Shown here: one piece after another, positions 7,475 through 16,636 of the stretch
Numbering within the stretch: position 1 is the stretch's first letter
How the letters are laid out: each line of letters opens with the position of its first letter
Source: Actinomycetospora endophytica
Lineage (GTDB): Bacteria; Actinomycetota; Actinomycetes; Mycobacteriales; Pseudonocardiaceae
Reading direction: 5' to 3'
DNA: 64,000 bases
Assembly (NCBI RefSeq): GCF_021026375.1
Contig: NZ_JAJNDB010000005.1
Coordinates: forward strand, 248,001 to 312,000
Position numbers and translations under genes: made by a program
Notes under the pieces: generated by a model
Told to the model about the DNA's origin: nothing
Databases searched by the model: none
The model's input: the letters and a program-made list of their open reading frames with translations, nothing else

Positions 7475-8180
7475 CCCGGGCCAGCACGTCCCGGACGGCG
7501 CCCGCGACGACGTCGGGTGCCTCGTGGACCGGGGTGTGGCCGCAGTCGGCCCAGTGCAGCGTCGCCGTGGGCAGGAGCGCCGCGAGTTCCTCCGCCTCGG
7601 CGACCGATCGCGCGCGGTCGTGGATGCCGTGGACGACCGCCGCCGGGCCGTCGAAGGCCAGCAGGCCGGCCGTGAGGTCGAGGTCGCGCTGGCTCTCGAG
7701 CACCTCGACCGCCGCCTGCTGCGGGACCTCGGCCGCGTAGCGCAGCAGCTCCGCGTGCACCTCGGGCGGCAGTTCGCCGGCGAACGACCGGTCGACGACC
7801 GCCCGCCGGATCGGCTCGCCCCACTCGTCCCGGAACCGCGCGATGATCGAGTCGACGTCGCCGTGGCGGCGCGTGTGCGCACCGGTGTCGACGAGCACGA
7901 GCGCCGCGACGAGATCCGGACGTCGACCCGCGAGATGGGCGGCGATCGCCCCGCCGGTCGAGTGCCCGACGAGCACGACCGGGCCGCCGTGCCGCGTCTC
8001 GATCCGTCGGGCGACCGCGTCCGCGACGTCGGGCACCTTCCACGGCCCGGGCTCGGTCATCCACGAGACCGCGTGGACCTCGACGGTGCCGCGGAGCGCC
8101 TCGGCCGTCGGCGCGAACACCGCAGGCGAACAGATCGTCCCGGGGAGACCGACGAGGACCCGCACCGCCATGCGACTCAT
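7455..8180 (-). CDS. Alpha/beta hydrolase
   Basis: A 241-aa single-domain alpha/beta-fold hydrolase. The nucleophile elbow is GHSTGG (about residue 75). The acidic residue probably lies near VHGIHDRAR, and the catalytic His is in DCGHTPVHE near the C terminus. Members cleave esters, amides or related bonds; the substrate is not evident. The start at ATG 8180 is one of two close ATG codons (8180 and 8171). The gene lies downstream of the DICT-domain gene on the same strand with a 16-bp gap, so it may be cotranscribed. Confidence 0.85.
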   Translation of the reverse strand: MSRMAVRVLVGLPGTICSPAVFAPTAEALRGTVEVHAVSWMTEPGPWKVPDVADAVARRIETRHGGPVVLVGHSTGGAIAAHLAGRRPDLVAALVLVDTGAHTRRHGDVDSIIARFRDEWGEPIRRAVVDRSFAGELPPEVHAELLRYAAEVPQQAAVEVLESQRDLDLTAGLLAFDGPAAVVHGIHDRARSVAEAEELAALLPTATLHWADCGHTPVHEAPDVVAGAVRDVLARVSPRIG

Positions 8181-8196
8181 CCTGCCCCGGAGCGAC

Positions 8197-9915
8197 TCAG
8201 GACGCGGCGGTCCCGTCGGAGTGGGCGTGGCCGTTGCGCCGTCCGCCGTCGGCCGGGTCCGGACGCGGCGCCCGCTGCGGCAGCGACTCGGCGGGGGCGG
8301 GCAGGCCGCGCAGGTCGAACACCGGCCGGCTCAGATCGGGGGCGCTCGTGGCGCCGGCCGAGCCGTCCTCGGAGTCCGACGACGGGAGCCCTTCGGGCGG
8401 CGTCGGGGTGGCGGCCCAGCTCGGGGCGGCGGAGTCGCGCTCGCCCGGCGTTGCCGCCGAAGCGGCGGCCCCGGTCTCGGCAGCACCGGTCTCGGCAGCC
8501 CAGGGCTCGGCCACGCCCGACTCGGCCGCCGCCGCCGACCCGCCGTCGGAACGCGGTGCCCCGTCGACACGCAGTCGCGGGAGCCGCACGGTGTCGAGCC
8601 GGGTCGAGGCCTCCGACCGGAACCACCGCCCGGACGACGATTCCTGCGACGACGACCTCTCCCCCGACGACTCCCCGGAGCCGGCCGCGATCCGGGCCAG
8701 CGCGCTCGAGTCCGCGAGGGTGATCTCGTCACCGAACAGGGTCGTCGGCTTCCGGTCCGAGTGCGCCGGGTGCCCGAGCGCGAGGTGCAGGTCGTCGAGC
8801 GGGAGCGGGCGCGCGACCGTCACCGTCGTCGCGACCCGGGCGGAGAGATCCACGTGCGGGTAGCCCTCCGAGAACAGTTCGAGCTGCTCGGCGGCCGCGG
8901 CGGCGAGGCGGGTCAGGTGGGCGGACGAGGCGCCGGGGACGACGAGCGCAAACTCGCGGGTGGACAGCCGGACCGCGGCGTCGACCGGACCGAGCGGCTC
9001 GGTCAGTGCGGCCGCCGTCTGGCGCGCCGCGTGGTACACGGTCCGCCGGCTGTGGCGGTGCTCGGCGTCGTCGAGCCCGGCGATGTCGAACACGGCCAGC
9101 CCGATCGGCAGTGCGCTGGCGCGGCCGTCCGTGCCGGCCCAGCGGGCGAGGAACTCCGGGGTCGGCAGACCGGACTCCTGCTCGACCTTGGCCTCGGCGC
9201 GGGCCTCGGCGGCCGCCTGCGCGTCGGCGAGCTGCGCGCGCAGCAGCCGGCTCCCGGCCCGGGCGTGGTGCATGCGCGCCGTCATGCGCTGCAGCGAGGC
9301 GGTCGCCCACTGCTCTCCTCCGGTCCCGCGCGACGCGGCCGCGGCGCCCCCGGCGGGCATGATCCGGGCGAGGAGGTCGTCGATCGCACGCACGGTGTCA
9401 GGGCGGAGCCGCTCCCCCAGCGCGATCCGCATGCGCGCCAGCTCGTTCGCCGCCTGGACCCGCGAATAGCCCCACCGGCCCATGAACCAGCGCCCGGCCT
9501 CGAGCGTGTACTCGGTCGGGTCGATCTCGCCGGTGTCGGTGGCGACGAGGAAGGCTCCCGCGTCGGGCCCGACGGCGATGACGGTCCACTCGTCGGCCAG
9601 CGGCTCCTGGGGATCGAGCGTGACGCACTCGACGCCGTCGCCGACCTCGTGGGCCTCACCGTCGGAGAAGCCCACGACGACGCGGACCCCGGACCGGGCG
9701 AGCCGTTCGTAGACCGCCCGCTCGCGGCTGAAGTAGGCCAGCCGCTGGAACAGCGCGACGACCACGGTCGGCTCGTCACGCGGGCCCTGCAGCACCGCCG
9801 ACTCGATGGCGTGCGAGATCGCGACCAACGACCGTTTCGAGGCCGGCCCCGGCACATCGGGTGACCGGAGGGCCTCGTCGTCCGGCCCCGGTGTGATCGT
9901 CGTCGATCCAGCCAT
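8197..9915 (-). CDS. DICT sensory domain protein with degenerate GGDEF domain
   Basis: A 572-aa protein. Residues about 25-160 resemble the DICT sensory domain (SLVAISHAIESAVL, VVVALFQRLAYFSRERAVYERLA, LADEWTVIAVGPDAGAFLVA). A helical linker with an alanine-rich coiled-coil (LLRAQLADAQAAAEARAEAK) leads to a GGDEF-like domain. In place of the GGDEF signature it has STREF, so cyclase activity is unlikely and a ligand-binding or scaffold role is more probable. The last 150 residues are low-complexity (Ala, Ser, Glu, Pro). ATG 9915 follows a G-rich ribosome binding site. DICT domains are known from light- and redox-linked signalling proteins. Confidence 0.75.
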   Translation of the reverse strand: MAGSTTITPGPDDEALRSPDVPGPASKRSLVAISHAIESAVLQGPRDEPTVVVALFQRLAYFSRERAVYERLARSGVRVVVGFSDGEAHEVGDGVECVTLDPQEPLADEWTVIAVGPDAGAFLVATDTGEIDPTEYTLEAGRWFMGRWGYSRVQAANELARMRIALGERLRPDTVRAIDDLLARIMPAGGAAAASRGTGGEQWATASLQRMTARMHHARAGSRLLRAQLADAQAAAEARAEAKVEQESGLPTPEFLARWAGTDGRASALPIGLAVFDIAGLDDAEHRHSRRTVYHAARQTAAALTEPLGPVDAAVRLSTREFALVVPGASSAHLTRLAAAAAEQLELFSEGYPHVDLSARVATTVTVARPLPLDDLHLALGHPAHSDRKPTTLFGDEITLADSSALARIAAGSGESSGERSSSQESSSGRWFRSEASTRLDTVRLPRLRVDGAPRSDGGSAAAAESGVAEPWAAETGAAETGAAASAATPGERDSAAPSWAATPTPPEGLPSSDSEDGSAGATSAPDLSRPVFDLRGLPAPAESLPQRAPRPDPADGGRRNGHAHSDGTAAS

Positions 9916-10079
9916 CCCGCACCCCCGTACAGATGCCGACACTGAGTCACGCCGCGAGCAACTGGTTAACTCGGACGGTCCTGCAAGGGGTTCCCTCGAT
10001 AGGGCGCATGCGGACCGAGGGAAGTGGAACACTGCGACGAACGGGCACGGCGGCGCGGCGAACGGACCAGCGCGGGACG

Positions 10080-10592
10080 ATGTTCGGCATGTCGGACGAC
10101 ATCGCCACCGAGCTCGCCGCCCTCCGCCACCGCCTCGACGTCCTCGAGTCCGAGTCGGCCCTGCACCGCCTCCGCGCCCGGTTCCACGACTTCGTGAACA
10201 CGGACCGCTGGGACGAGATCGGCGGCCTGTTCGCCGAGGACGCCGAGCTGGACTACTCCTACCTCGGCTCGGCCTCCGGGCGGCAGGCGATCACCGAGTT
10301 CTTCGCCGCGATCCCCCGCCTGCTGCCGGCCGGCTCCGGTGGACCCTTCATCCGGCAGTTCATCCACGGGCACGAGGTGGTCGTCGACGGCGACACCGCG
10401 TCCGGCTCGAGCCAGCTGCTCGCGACGCCGATCTACCACGGGCAGAGCTTCCTGGCCTCGGGTCGCTTCGCCGACACCTACGTCCGGTGCGACGGGGTGT
10501 GGCTCTTCGCGACGGTCACGTTCGACATCTACTACACGGTCCCGCTGGCCGAGGGCTGGGCCGTCGAGGAGCGCCACCGCATGCGTCTGTGA
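10080..10592 (+). CDS. SnoaL-like (NTF2-fold) protein
   Basis: A 170-aa protein. A helical start (ALRHRLDVLESESALHRLRARFHDFVNTDRWDEIGGLFAEDAELDYSYLG) is followed by beta-strand segments ending in TFDIYYTVPLAEGW. This is the SnoaL-like branch of the NTF2 cone fold, which includes cyclases, dehydratases and ligand-binding proteins. ATG 10080 and ATG 10089 are both possible; neither has a strong ribosome binding site. It is divergent from the DICT gene and convergent with the GlxA-type regulator (4-bp gap). Confidence 0.8.
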   Translation: MFGMSDDIATELAALRHRLDVLESESALHRLRARFHDFVNTDRWDEIGGLFAEDAELDYSYLGSASGRQAITEFFAAIPRLLPAGSGGPFIRQFIHGHEVVVDGDTASGSSQLLATPIYHGQSFLASGRFADTYVRCDGVWLFATVTFDIYYTVPLAEGWAVEERHRMRL

Positions 10593-10596
10593 CGAG

Positions 10597-11562
10597 TCAG
10601 CCGGCGAGGCGGTCGTCGTGCTCGGACCGGAACGTCCGCCGGTACTGCTGCGGCGTGGTCCCCACGCGGCGACCGAAGTGCTTGCGCAGCCCCGCGGCGG
10701 TGACGAAGCCGCAGCGTGCGGCCACCGTCTCCACCGGCAGGTCGGTGCCTTCGAGCAGATCCTGGGCCCGGCGCACCCGCTCCATGGCGAGCCATTGCAG
10801 CGGGGTCTCGCCGGTGGCGTCGCGGAATCGTCGCGCGAACGTCCGCGGGCTCGCGCCCACGGCGTGCGCCCACTCCTTGATCTCGACGGGGCGGTCCAGC
10901 CGGTCCCGGGCCCAGTCCAGCCAGGGTCCGAACGACGACGACTCGGCGACCGGCATGGGTACGTACTGGGCCTGCCCGCCGTCGCGGTGCGGCGGGACGA
11001 CGCTCCAGCGGGCGGCCGTCCCGGCCACCCGGCTGCCGTGGTCGAGGCGCACCAGGTGCAGGCACAGATCCAGCCCGGCGGCCGACCCGGCTGACGTGAG
11101 CACATCGCCGTCGTCGACGTAGAGCACCGCGGGCTGCACACGGACCGCGGGGTGACGGCGGGCGAGGTCGTCGAGCGAGTTCCAGTGCGTGATCGCCGGG
11201 CGGCCGTCGAGCAGGCCCGCGGCGGCCAGGATGAAGGCGCCGGTGCAGATGGAGGCGATGCGCGCGCCGCGCTCGTGGGCGCGACGAAGGCCGTCGAGGA
11301 GCTCCGGCGGGAACTCGCGCCGCTCGTCGTGGGGCGGCGGCACGACGACGGTGTCGGCGACCTCGAGCGCCTCGAGCCCGTGGGGCGTGTCGAGCAGGCC
11401 CCACTCGCCCAGGTGCACCGGGCCCGGTTCGCCGGCGCAGATCCGCAGGTCGTACCAGGGCATGCCCATCGACGCGGCGCGCCCGCTGCCGAAGACCTCG
11501 ACGACGGTGGAGAGCTCGAACATCGGCGCGTGGTCGGTGACGGGAGCGGCGATGACATGCAT
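10597..11562 (-). CDS. GlxA-type AraC family regulator (DJ-1/PfpI plus HTH)
   Basis: A 321-aa regulator. The N-terminal half is a class I glutamine amidotransferase/DJ-1-like domain, with the elbow ARIASICTGAFILAAAGLLDGR (Cys near residue 106) and the following ITHWNSL. The C-terminal 100 residues form a double AraC helix-turn-helix (FARRFRDATGETPLQWLAMERVRRAQDLLEGTDLPVETVAARCGFVTAAGLRKHFGRRVGTTPQQYRR). Such proteins sense metabolites or reactive species. The start lies 71 bp from a divergent small gene, whose promoter it may share. Confidence 0.92.
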   Translation of the reverse strand: MHVIAAPVTDHAPMFELSTVVEVFGSGRAASMGMPWYDLRICAGEPGPVHLGEWGLLDTPHGLEALEVADTVVVPPPHDERREFPPELLDGLRRAHERGARIASICTGAFILAAAGLLDGRPAITHWNSLDDLARRHPAVRVQPAVLYVDDGDVLTSAGSAAGLDLCLHLVRLDHGSRVAGTAARWSVVPPHRDGGQAQYVPMPVAESSSFGPWLDWARDRLDRPVEIKEWAHAVGASPRTFARRFRDATGETPLQWLAMERVRRAQDLLEGTDLPVETVAARCGFVTAAGLRKHFGRRVGTTPQQYRRTFRSEHDDRLAG

Positions 11563-11633
11563 GGCAGCAATGTATCCGACCGTGACGTTCCTGCCACTCG
11601 TCGGCGGCGACGCGGCGCCCGACGATCGTTCCC

Positions 11634-11822
11634 ATGACGCAGATGTGGCAGGCGCTCCGGACGTGGTGGGACGAGCAGGGCCGCGCCTGGGAGATCTTCG
11701 TGCGGATGCAGGCGCCGTGGGAGCAGGAGGGACCCCTGCGCTGGCAGCGCCGGCTCGGCTCCGGCTGGGAACTGCACGGCGCGACGCTGCCGCCCGACCC
11801 GGTGGGACAGCGGCCGGAATGA
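11634..11822 (+). CDS. Small Trp-rich conserved-type protein
   Basis: A 62-aa soluble protein rich in tryptophan and charged residues (MWQALRTWWDEQGRAWEIFV, LRWQRRLGSGWELHGATLPP). The pattern GSGWELHGATLPP resembles small uncharacterised actinobacterial proteins. It is divergent from the GlxA-type regulator with 71 bp between the starts, so that regulator may control it. No function can be assigned. Confidence 0.6.
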   Translation: MTQMWQALRTWWDEQGRAWEIFVRMQAPWEQEGPLRWQRRLGSGWELHGATLPPDPVGQRPE

Positions 11823-11890
11823 CGGGGTGACGGACGGAGGATCGGCGAGCGGCATCTACGGGCTCGTCGCCCGGGTGTGACGCCGAGGCC

Positions 11891-12088
11891 CTACCGGCGC
11901 CGCGTACTCCAGAGCAGCCCGAGCGCGACGAGCACCAGCACGACCGAGAGCAGGTCGGCGGCGGTGACGGCGTGGTTGCGCGAGAGCACCAGGAGCTTCG
12001 GCCCCTCCACCCGCTGGTTCAGCGGGAGCCACACGATCGCCGCCACCACGAGCACGGCCGCCAGTACCCGTCGTCCCGTCACGCCCAC
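11891..12088 (-). CDS. Small two-helix membrane protein
   Basis: A 65-aa protein with two hydrophobic helices (VLAAVLVVAAIVWLPL and LLSVVLVLVALGLLW), a short polar loop and a basic C terminus (STRRR). GTG 12088 is chosen because GAGG lies eight bases upstream; longer in-frame starts exist but are less well supported. The function is unknown. It is divergent from the lipoprotein gene. Confidence 0.6.
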   Translation of the reverse strand: MGVTGRRVLAAVLVVAAIVWLPLNQRVEGPKLLVLSRNHAVTAADLLSVVLVLVALGLLWSTRRR

Positions 12089-12193
12089 GATCACCACCTC
12101 ACCACGACCACTCTGTGCGCGCGGTGAGGGCATGACATTGCGTGAGCGGGGGTACACGGTCGGATGTCACTCGACCGGGCCTGGAGGGTGCTC

Positions 12194-12505
12194 ATGCGTG
12201 ACGACCGGCGGCGACGCCGCGTGGTCCTCGCCGTGTCCGGGTGCGCCCTCGGCCTCCTGCTGGCGGGGTGCGGGAAGACCACCGTGTCCGGGGTGCACGT
12301 GCGCGCGTCGCCGTCGACCTCGAGCACGGTGACCGGGACCCTCGGGCCGCAGGGCACCGGGGTGGACGTGCGCTGCTGGACCCGCGGCGAGGCCGTGCAC
12401 GGGCACACCGTCTGGTACCGGATCAACCAGCCGGCCGGTGGTTACGTCACCAGCTACTACGTCGCGAACTCCGACCGGTCGATGCAGGCCACGCCGACCT
12501 GCTGA
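12194..12505 (+). CDS. Lipoprotein with an SH3-like domain
   Basis: A 103-aa secreted lipoprotein. A basic n-region (MRDDRRRRR) and hydrophobic core lead to the lipobox LLLAGC near residue 20, so the mature protein would begin with a lipid-modified cysteine on the outer face of the membrane. The mature part (TGTLGPQGTGVDVRCWTRGE, TVWYRINQPAGGYVTSYYV) resembles bacterial SH3 domains that bind cell-wall peptides. ATG 12194 has GGAGGG five bases upstream and gives a proper signal peptide, unlike the longer frame. Confidence 0.8.
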   Translation: MRDDRRRRRVVLAVSGCALGLLLAGCGKTTVSGVHVRASPSTSSTVTGTLGPQGTGVDVRCWTRGEAVHGHTVWYRINQPAGGYVTSYYVANSDRSMQATPTC

Positions 12506-12644
12506 GTCCTTCCGGAGGGCTCCGACGCTCGGCCGCGATGTGAGCAACGAGCAATCGTCCCTCCCCCCGGTCAGTCGTAAAGTCGGGGTCAAGAGCCACG
12601 CCGCTCCGGGACCTCCGGGGTCGGCCGGAGCGAAGGGGAAGGCC

Positions 12645-13106
12645 ATGACCGAGACCGCGCAGGGCACGGCGACCGGCGAGCGGGTGCTGGTCGGGATCGA
12701 CGACTCCGAGGGCGCCGCCCTCGCGCTCGACTACGCGCTCGACGAGGCCGTCCGGCGCGGCGGGTCGGTGCGTGCGGTGATGGCGTTCGAGCCGCCGTAC
12801 GTCTGGATCACCGCCGAAGGCATCGTGCCTCCCACCAGCGACCTGCAGCACGAGGCCAAGAAGGAGGCGACCCGGATCGTCGAGAATGCGGTCGCCGCAC
12901 GCCGCGAACGCGGTGCAGCCGTCCCCGCCACCGAGGTGGAGGTGTACTCGGGCCCACCGTCGGCGGTGCTGCAGCGGCTGTCCAAGGACGCCGACCTGCT
13001 CGTCGTCGGGCATCGAGGACGCGGCGGCGTCGCGAGCCACCTCATCGGGTCGGTCGGCCTCAACTGCGTGGTGCACGCGGCCTGCACGGTGATCGTCGTG
13101 CGCTGA
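12645..13106 (+). CDS. Universal stress protein (UspA family)
   Basis: A 153-aa single Usp domain. It opens with the typical strand VLVGIDDSEGAALALDYALDEA and carries the ATP-binding pattern VVGHRGRGGVASHLIGSVGLNCVVHAACTVIVV (G-x2-G-x9-G-S type). Members bind ATP and respond to stress or growth arrest. ATG 12645 has an AAGGGGAAGG ribosome binding site. It converges on the EEP-family gene with an 11-bp gap. Confidence 0.92.
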   Translation: MTETAQGTATGERVLVGIDDSEGAALALDYALDEAVRRGGSVRAVMAFEPPYVWITAEGIVPPTSDLQHEAKKEATRIVENAVAARRERGAAVPATEVEVYSGPPSAVLQRLSKDADLLVVGHRGRGGVASHLIGSVGLNCVVHAACTVIVVR

Positions 13107-13117
13107 GCGAAGCGTCC

Positions 13118-14110
13118 TCACCCTGGCATCCGGACGCGCGCGAGCAGCGCCCGATGATCACTCCCCGGGAGGTCGAGGACGAGCAGGTCCTCGGGCCGGA
13201 GGTCGCCGCCGACCAGCACGTGGTCGATCTGCGCACCGAACCAGCGAGGCCACGCCGCGTTCCACGTCGCGGTCAGGCCGTTGCCGGTGACCGCCGCCGC
13301 GTCTTGGCAGCCTGCCGATCCGGCGCGGAACTCGGCGTGGTCGAGCGTCGCGTTGAAATCGCCCACGAGGACGGCAGGCCCGGCGCCGCACCAGGTCGCG
13401 AGCTGGGCGAGCTCCCTCGGCCAGCTCCGGATCTTCCCGGGTACCGGGGCGGCGACGTGGACCGCCACGAGCCGGAGGCCACCCAGCGCTCCGCCACTGA
13501 GCTCGAGCCACGGGTCGGCGTGTCCCTGCCAGATCACGCGGCTGCTCAGTGGCCCCATCGCCGAGGCGGTGAGCACGGCGATCCCGTGCACGTCCGGGGC
13601 ACCCGGCGCCGCTGCGACAACGGACCGATAGCCCAGATCCGGGATCGCCCCGCCCAGGCGAACCGCGAACCGGTCGGCCGCCTCGGGCAGCACCACCACG
13701 TCCGGGCGGGCCCGCCGGATCTCGGCCGCCAGTGCCCCGACGTCCGCGCCCCCCTGGTCCACGTTGAACGAGAGCACCGTGAGCGCTCGGCCCCCGGGCG
13801 GCGGTGACGGCTGCGCGAACGCCCGGGGCACCACCAGCGTGGCGGCCACCAGGCACACCGCGATGACGGCGCACGACTCCGGCCACCGACGCCGCCGCAC
13901 CAGGAGCACCAGTAACGCCGCGAGCGCCAGCAGCACCGTCAGCTGCGGCCGGAGCGCCACCATCGCTGCGAGTAGCACGAACCGGTCGAGCCCGAGCAGG
14001 TCGGGCAGCAGCACGACGACGGCGAGCAGGACGACCACCACGCCGATGATCGCTCGGGCGATCGGTCTCCGCGGTGCGCGGCCGCCCACCGCGGAGACCG
14101 TCTGCGCCAT
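13118..14110 (-). CDS. Membrane-anchored endonuclease/exonuclease/phosphatase (EEP) family protein
   Basis: A 330-aa protein. Residues about 15-105 hold three hydrophobic segments (IIGVVVVLLAVVVLLPDLLG, LTVLLALAALLVLLV, CAVIAVCLVAATLVV). They are followed by an extracytoplasmic EEP domain with LSFNVDQGG, VVLPEA, VLVGDFNATLDH and the terminal GSDHRALLARV. These supply the metal-binding and catalytic Asn, Glu, Asp and His of the family, which hydrolyses phosphodiesters in nucleic acids or lipids. It lies downstream of the polysaccharide operon (58-bp gap), so involvement in cell-envelope metabolism is possible. Confidence 0.85.
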   Translation of the reverse strand: MAQTVSAVGGRAPRRPIARAIIGVVVVLLAVVVLLPDLLGLDRFVLLAAMVALRPQLTVLLALAALLVLLVRRRRWPESCAVIAVCLVAATLVVPRAFAQPSPPPGGRALTVLSFNVDQGGADVGALAAEIRRARPDVVVLPEAADRFAVRLGGAIPDLGYRSVVAAAPGAPDVHGIAVLTASAMGPLSSRVIWQGHADPWLELSGGALGGLRLVAVHVAAPVPGKIRSWPRELAQLATWCGAGPAVLVGDFNATLDHAEFRAGSAGCQDAAAVTGNGLTATWNAAWPRWFGAQIDHVLVGGDLRPEDLLVLDLPGSDHRALLARVRMPG

Positions 14111-14168
14111 GACGCCAGCCAACCAGGGCCGGCGTCGGGTCGACGTGCCGCGTCGGCGACGACGAGGC

Positions 14169-15563
14169 TCAGATCTTTCCGTCGACCACCGAGCGGTCCC
14201 ACATGTCGTGCCGCTGCCCGGACACCACGTTGTCCGCGGCCCGTAGTCCCGACTCGATGGAGTGCCCCATGTTGTTGTACCGGTAGATCCCTCCCCGGCC
14301 GATGGTCTGCAGGTTGGTGATCCCCTCGCAGAACTCCTTGAGGCGCGCACGCAGATCGCCGTAGCCGATGAGGTACATCGGGTAGGCGAACGGCTCCCGC
14401 TGGACGAACCCGACGCTCTCCTCCCCGGCGGCGGCGAACCCCATGGTCACGAGTTCGCGCTGCGCGAGAGCGATCATGTCCTCGTCGGTGGACTGCCAGA
14501 TGGCGTCGTCCTCGTCGCAGTAGTACTCCAGGCAGATCGGCACGAGCTCGCCTTCGCCGGCCATCTCGGGGGAGAGACGGGCGAAGTTCGTGAGCCGCCC
14601 GGCCTGGACGTCCGAGGAGTGCAGCTCCACCCAGCCGTAGGGCAGCTCGCGCGTCAGGCGCGTCAGGAGGTTGACGACGACCAGGCTGCGGTAGCGCAGC
14701 GACCGGGCGATGTCGAGGATCTCCTGGGGCGGGGCGGGGTCGAGCACGCTGACGAGCTCGGTCACCGGGATGGTCGAGATGAACGAGCTCCCGGCGACCT
14801 GGGTGACCTCGCCGGTGGCCGGGTCACGCAGGTCGATGTGGGTCACGTTGCCGGCGTCGTGGTGCACCGCGACCACCTCGGCCCCCAGCCGGATCGTGGC
14901 CCCGGGGCTCGCCTCGATGCGATCCATCATCGCGCCGTAGATGACCTGCGAACCCGCCGTCGGGTAATAGGTCTGCGCCGGCTCGTAGGAGGCGCTGCGA
15001 GCCCCGCTGTGGCTCAGGCGCTGCTTCACGTACTTGAAGATCGAGTTCGGCTTCTCGTAGACCCGGGCCCAGCTGACGTCGATCTCGGACGGGTCGACAC
15101 CCCAGAACTTGCGCTGATGAATCCGGACCAGCTGCGAGTAGATGGCCGAACCGTAGGAGTTGACCAGGCCGTCCTCGCAGGACACGACCTGCTCGATGGG
15201 CCGGATGCGTCGTGCGATCAGCCCGAGCAGGGCGCGGGCCCGGCTGGTCATCCGGAGGTTGACCACCGCGTCTAGCCAGGAGTCGTAGAGCTTGCCGTCG
15301 AAGTAGATGCCTTCGATGTGGGTGATCTCCTTGAGCCGCTCGCCCCCCAGCTCGTGGAGGAGCTCACCGATCTCGGGGCTGCGGTTGATGAAGACGTGCG
15401 GCCCCAGGTCGAAGTAGCGCCCGTGGAAGTCGAACGTGCGGCAGAGCCCACCGGGTTCGGTCGCCTTCTCGACGAGCTCGAACGCCCGGTCCTCACGGGC
15501 CAGTGCGTAGGCGGCGGAGAGGCCCGCCGGGCCGGCTCCGATGATGACGGTGCTGTCGTTCAT
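14169..15563 (-). CDS. FAD-dependent amine oxidase/UGM-like flavoprotein
   Basis: A 464-aa flavoprotein with the FAD-binding VIIGAGPAGLSAAYAL at the N terminus, the ELVEKATEPGGLCRTF segment that binds ADP-ribose, and a C-terminal TIGRGGIYRYNNMGHSIESGLRAA. The overall pattern matches protoporphyrinogen oxidase/UDP-galactopyranose mutase-like proteins in polysaccharide clusters. The likely role is sugar-nucleotide or glycan modification, but the exact reaction is uncertain. ATG 15563 has AAGGAG eight bases upstream. It is the last gene of the polysaccharide operon, 35 bp after the hydrolase gene. Confidence 0.8.
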   Translation of the reverse strand: MNDSTVIIGAGPAGLSAAYALAREDRAFELVEKATEPGGLCRTFDFHGRYFDLGPHVFINRSPEIGELLHELGGERLKEITHIEGIYFDGKLYDSWLDAVVNLRMTSRARALLGLIARRIRPIEQVVSCEDGLVNSYGSAIYSQLVRIHQRKFWGVDPSEIDVSWARVYEKPNSIFKYVKQRLSHSGARSASYEPAQTYYPTAGSQVIYGAMMDRIEASPGATIRLGAEVVAVHHDAGNVTHIDLRDPATGEVTQVAGSSFISTIPVTELVSVLDPAPPQEILDIARSLRYRSLVVVNLLTRLTRELPYGWVELHSSDVQAGRLTNFARLSPEMAGEGELVPICLEYYCDEDDAIWQSTDEDMIALAQRELVTMGFAAAGEESVGFVQREPFAYPMYLIGYGDLRARLKEFCEGITNLQTIGRGGIYRYNNMGHSIESGLRAADNVVSGQRHDMWDRSVVDGKI

Positions 15564-15598
15564 GGCAGTGCTCCTTGTCCGAGACGGATCGGCAACGG

Positions 15599-16636
15599 TC
15601 ATTCCGCGGCTGGTGGGCTCCACCAGCGCCGGATCACGGCTTCCGCGGGCTTGCCGCGTACCGAGAAGTCGAGGGATGCGGGGACGCCGTCCTGCGGCAC
15701 GTCCACCCAGACCCACCAGAAGACGCCCGCCCACCACGGCTCCTGACCGAACGTCTCGAGCAGCGCCTCGTACCCGGCGGCCTGCTCGTCGGGGGCGGGT
15801 ACGGTGCTCACGGTCTGTGAGCTGGGGTTCGTCGTGGCTCCTCGCTGGCTGGTGAAGCCGGCTTCGGTGAACAGGACCTGGCGGTGCACCTGGGCGGCGA
15901 ACGCGGCCAAGCGGTCCCGCTGTGGTTCCAGGGTCTTCCGGAGCGTCGCGACATCGGCCGTGGGGACCGGGCTGAGCGTCCAGTACGCGTCGATCCCGAC
16001 GAGGTCGACGAGGTCCCAGAACGCGACCCGCGTGTAGGCGTCGTCGTTGGCCGCGTAGACCAGCGGGCCGGCGTAGACCTTGCGCACGCCGCCGATGACG
16101 GCGGCCCACTCCGGCCGGTGGGTGCTCATGCTGTCGAGCTCGGTGCCGACGGCGAACTCCTCGCTCCTCGTCGCCTGGGCGAGCTGCGCGTAGTGGGTGA
16201 TGAACGCGGTGTACGAGGCGAACCAGGCCGCGGCGTCCGCAGGGGCGAGCTTCGACCGGTCGGTGCCGTCCAGTGAGTCGACGTGCGGCTTGAGCAGCAC
16301 CTTCAGGCCGCGGGCGTGCGCGAGCCCGATGGCCAACTGGACGTCCTGGTCGGTGGGGCCCTGGGACGTCGCCGCGATCCGGGTGGCCGAGCGCGTCGAC
16401 ACGTACCAGGTCGGCACGATCTGCACCCAGTTGCTGCCGACCCCCACCATCTGGGTCAGTGCGCCCGCAGCGTCCCCGCGCTCGTAGCCGCTCGGCTCCC
16501 AGGTCGGCATCGCGAAGCCGCGCTGTTGGCTGATGGGCACCGCGCGGCTGAGCCCGCTCCCAGCACTCCCGGCCCACGTGAACAGGCCGAGGAGCAGCAC
16601 GATCTCGACGACCGCGATCCGGGTGGTCCTGCTCAT
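15599..16636 (-). CDS. GH113-like TIM-barrel glycoside hydrolase, exported
   Basis: A 345-aa protein. A short basic start and one hydrophobic segment (IAVVEIVLLLGLFTWAGSA) act as signal or anchor. The rest follows GH113-type (beta-mannanase-like) enzymes, with putative acid/base Glu166 in VGTELDSM and nucleophile Glu258 in LFTEAGFTS. Such an enzyme could trim or edit the polymer made by the operon. Its ATG overlaps the stop of the FemAB/GNAT-like gene (ATGA). Polymer specificity cannot be deduced. Confidence 0.8.
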   Translation of the reverse strand: MSRTTRIAVVEIVLLLGLFTWAGSAGSGLSRAVPISQQRGFAMPTWEPSGYERGDAAGALTQMVGVGSNWVQIVPTWYVSTRSATRIAATSQGPTDQDVQLAIGLAHARGLKVLLKPHVDSLDGTDRSKLAPADAAAWFASYTAFITHYAQLAQATRSEEFAVGTELDSMSTHRPEWAAVIGGVRKVYAGPLVYAANDDAYTRVAFWDLVDLVGIDAYWTLSPVPTADVATLRKTLEPQRDRLAAFAAQVHRQVLFTEAGFTSQRGATTNPSSQTVSTVPAPDEQAAGYEALLETFGQEPWWAGVFWWVWVDVPQDGVPASLDFSVRGKPAEAVIRRWWSPPAAE

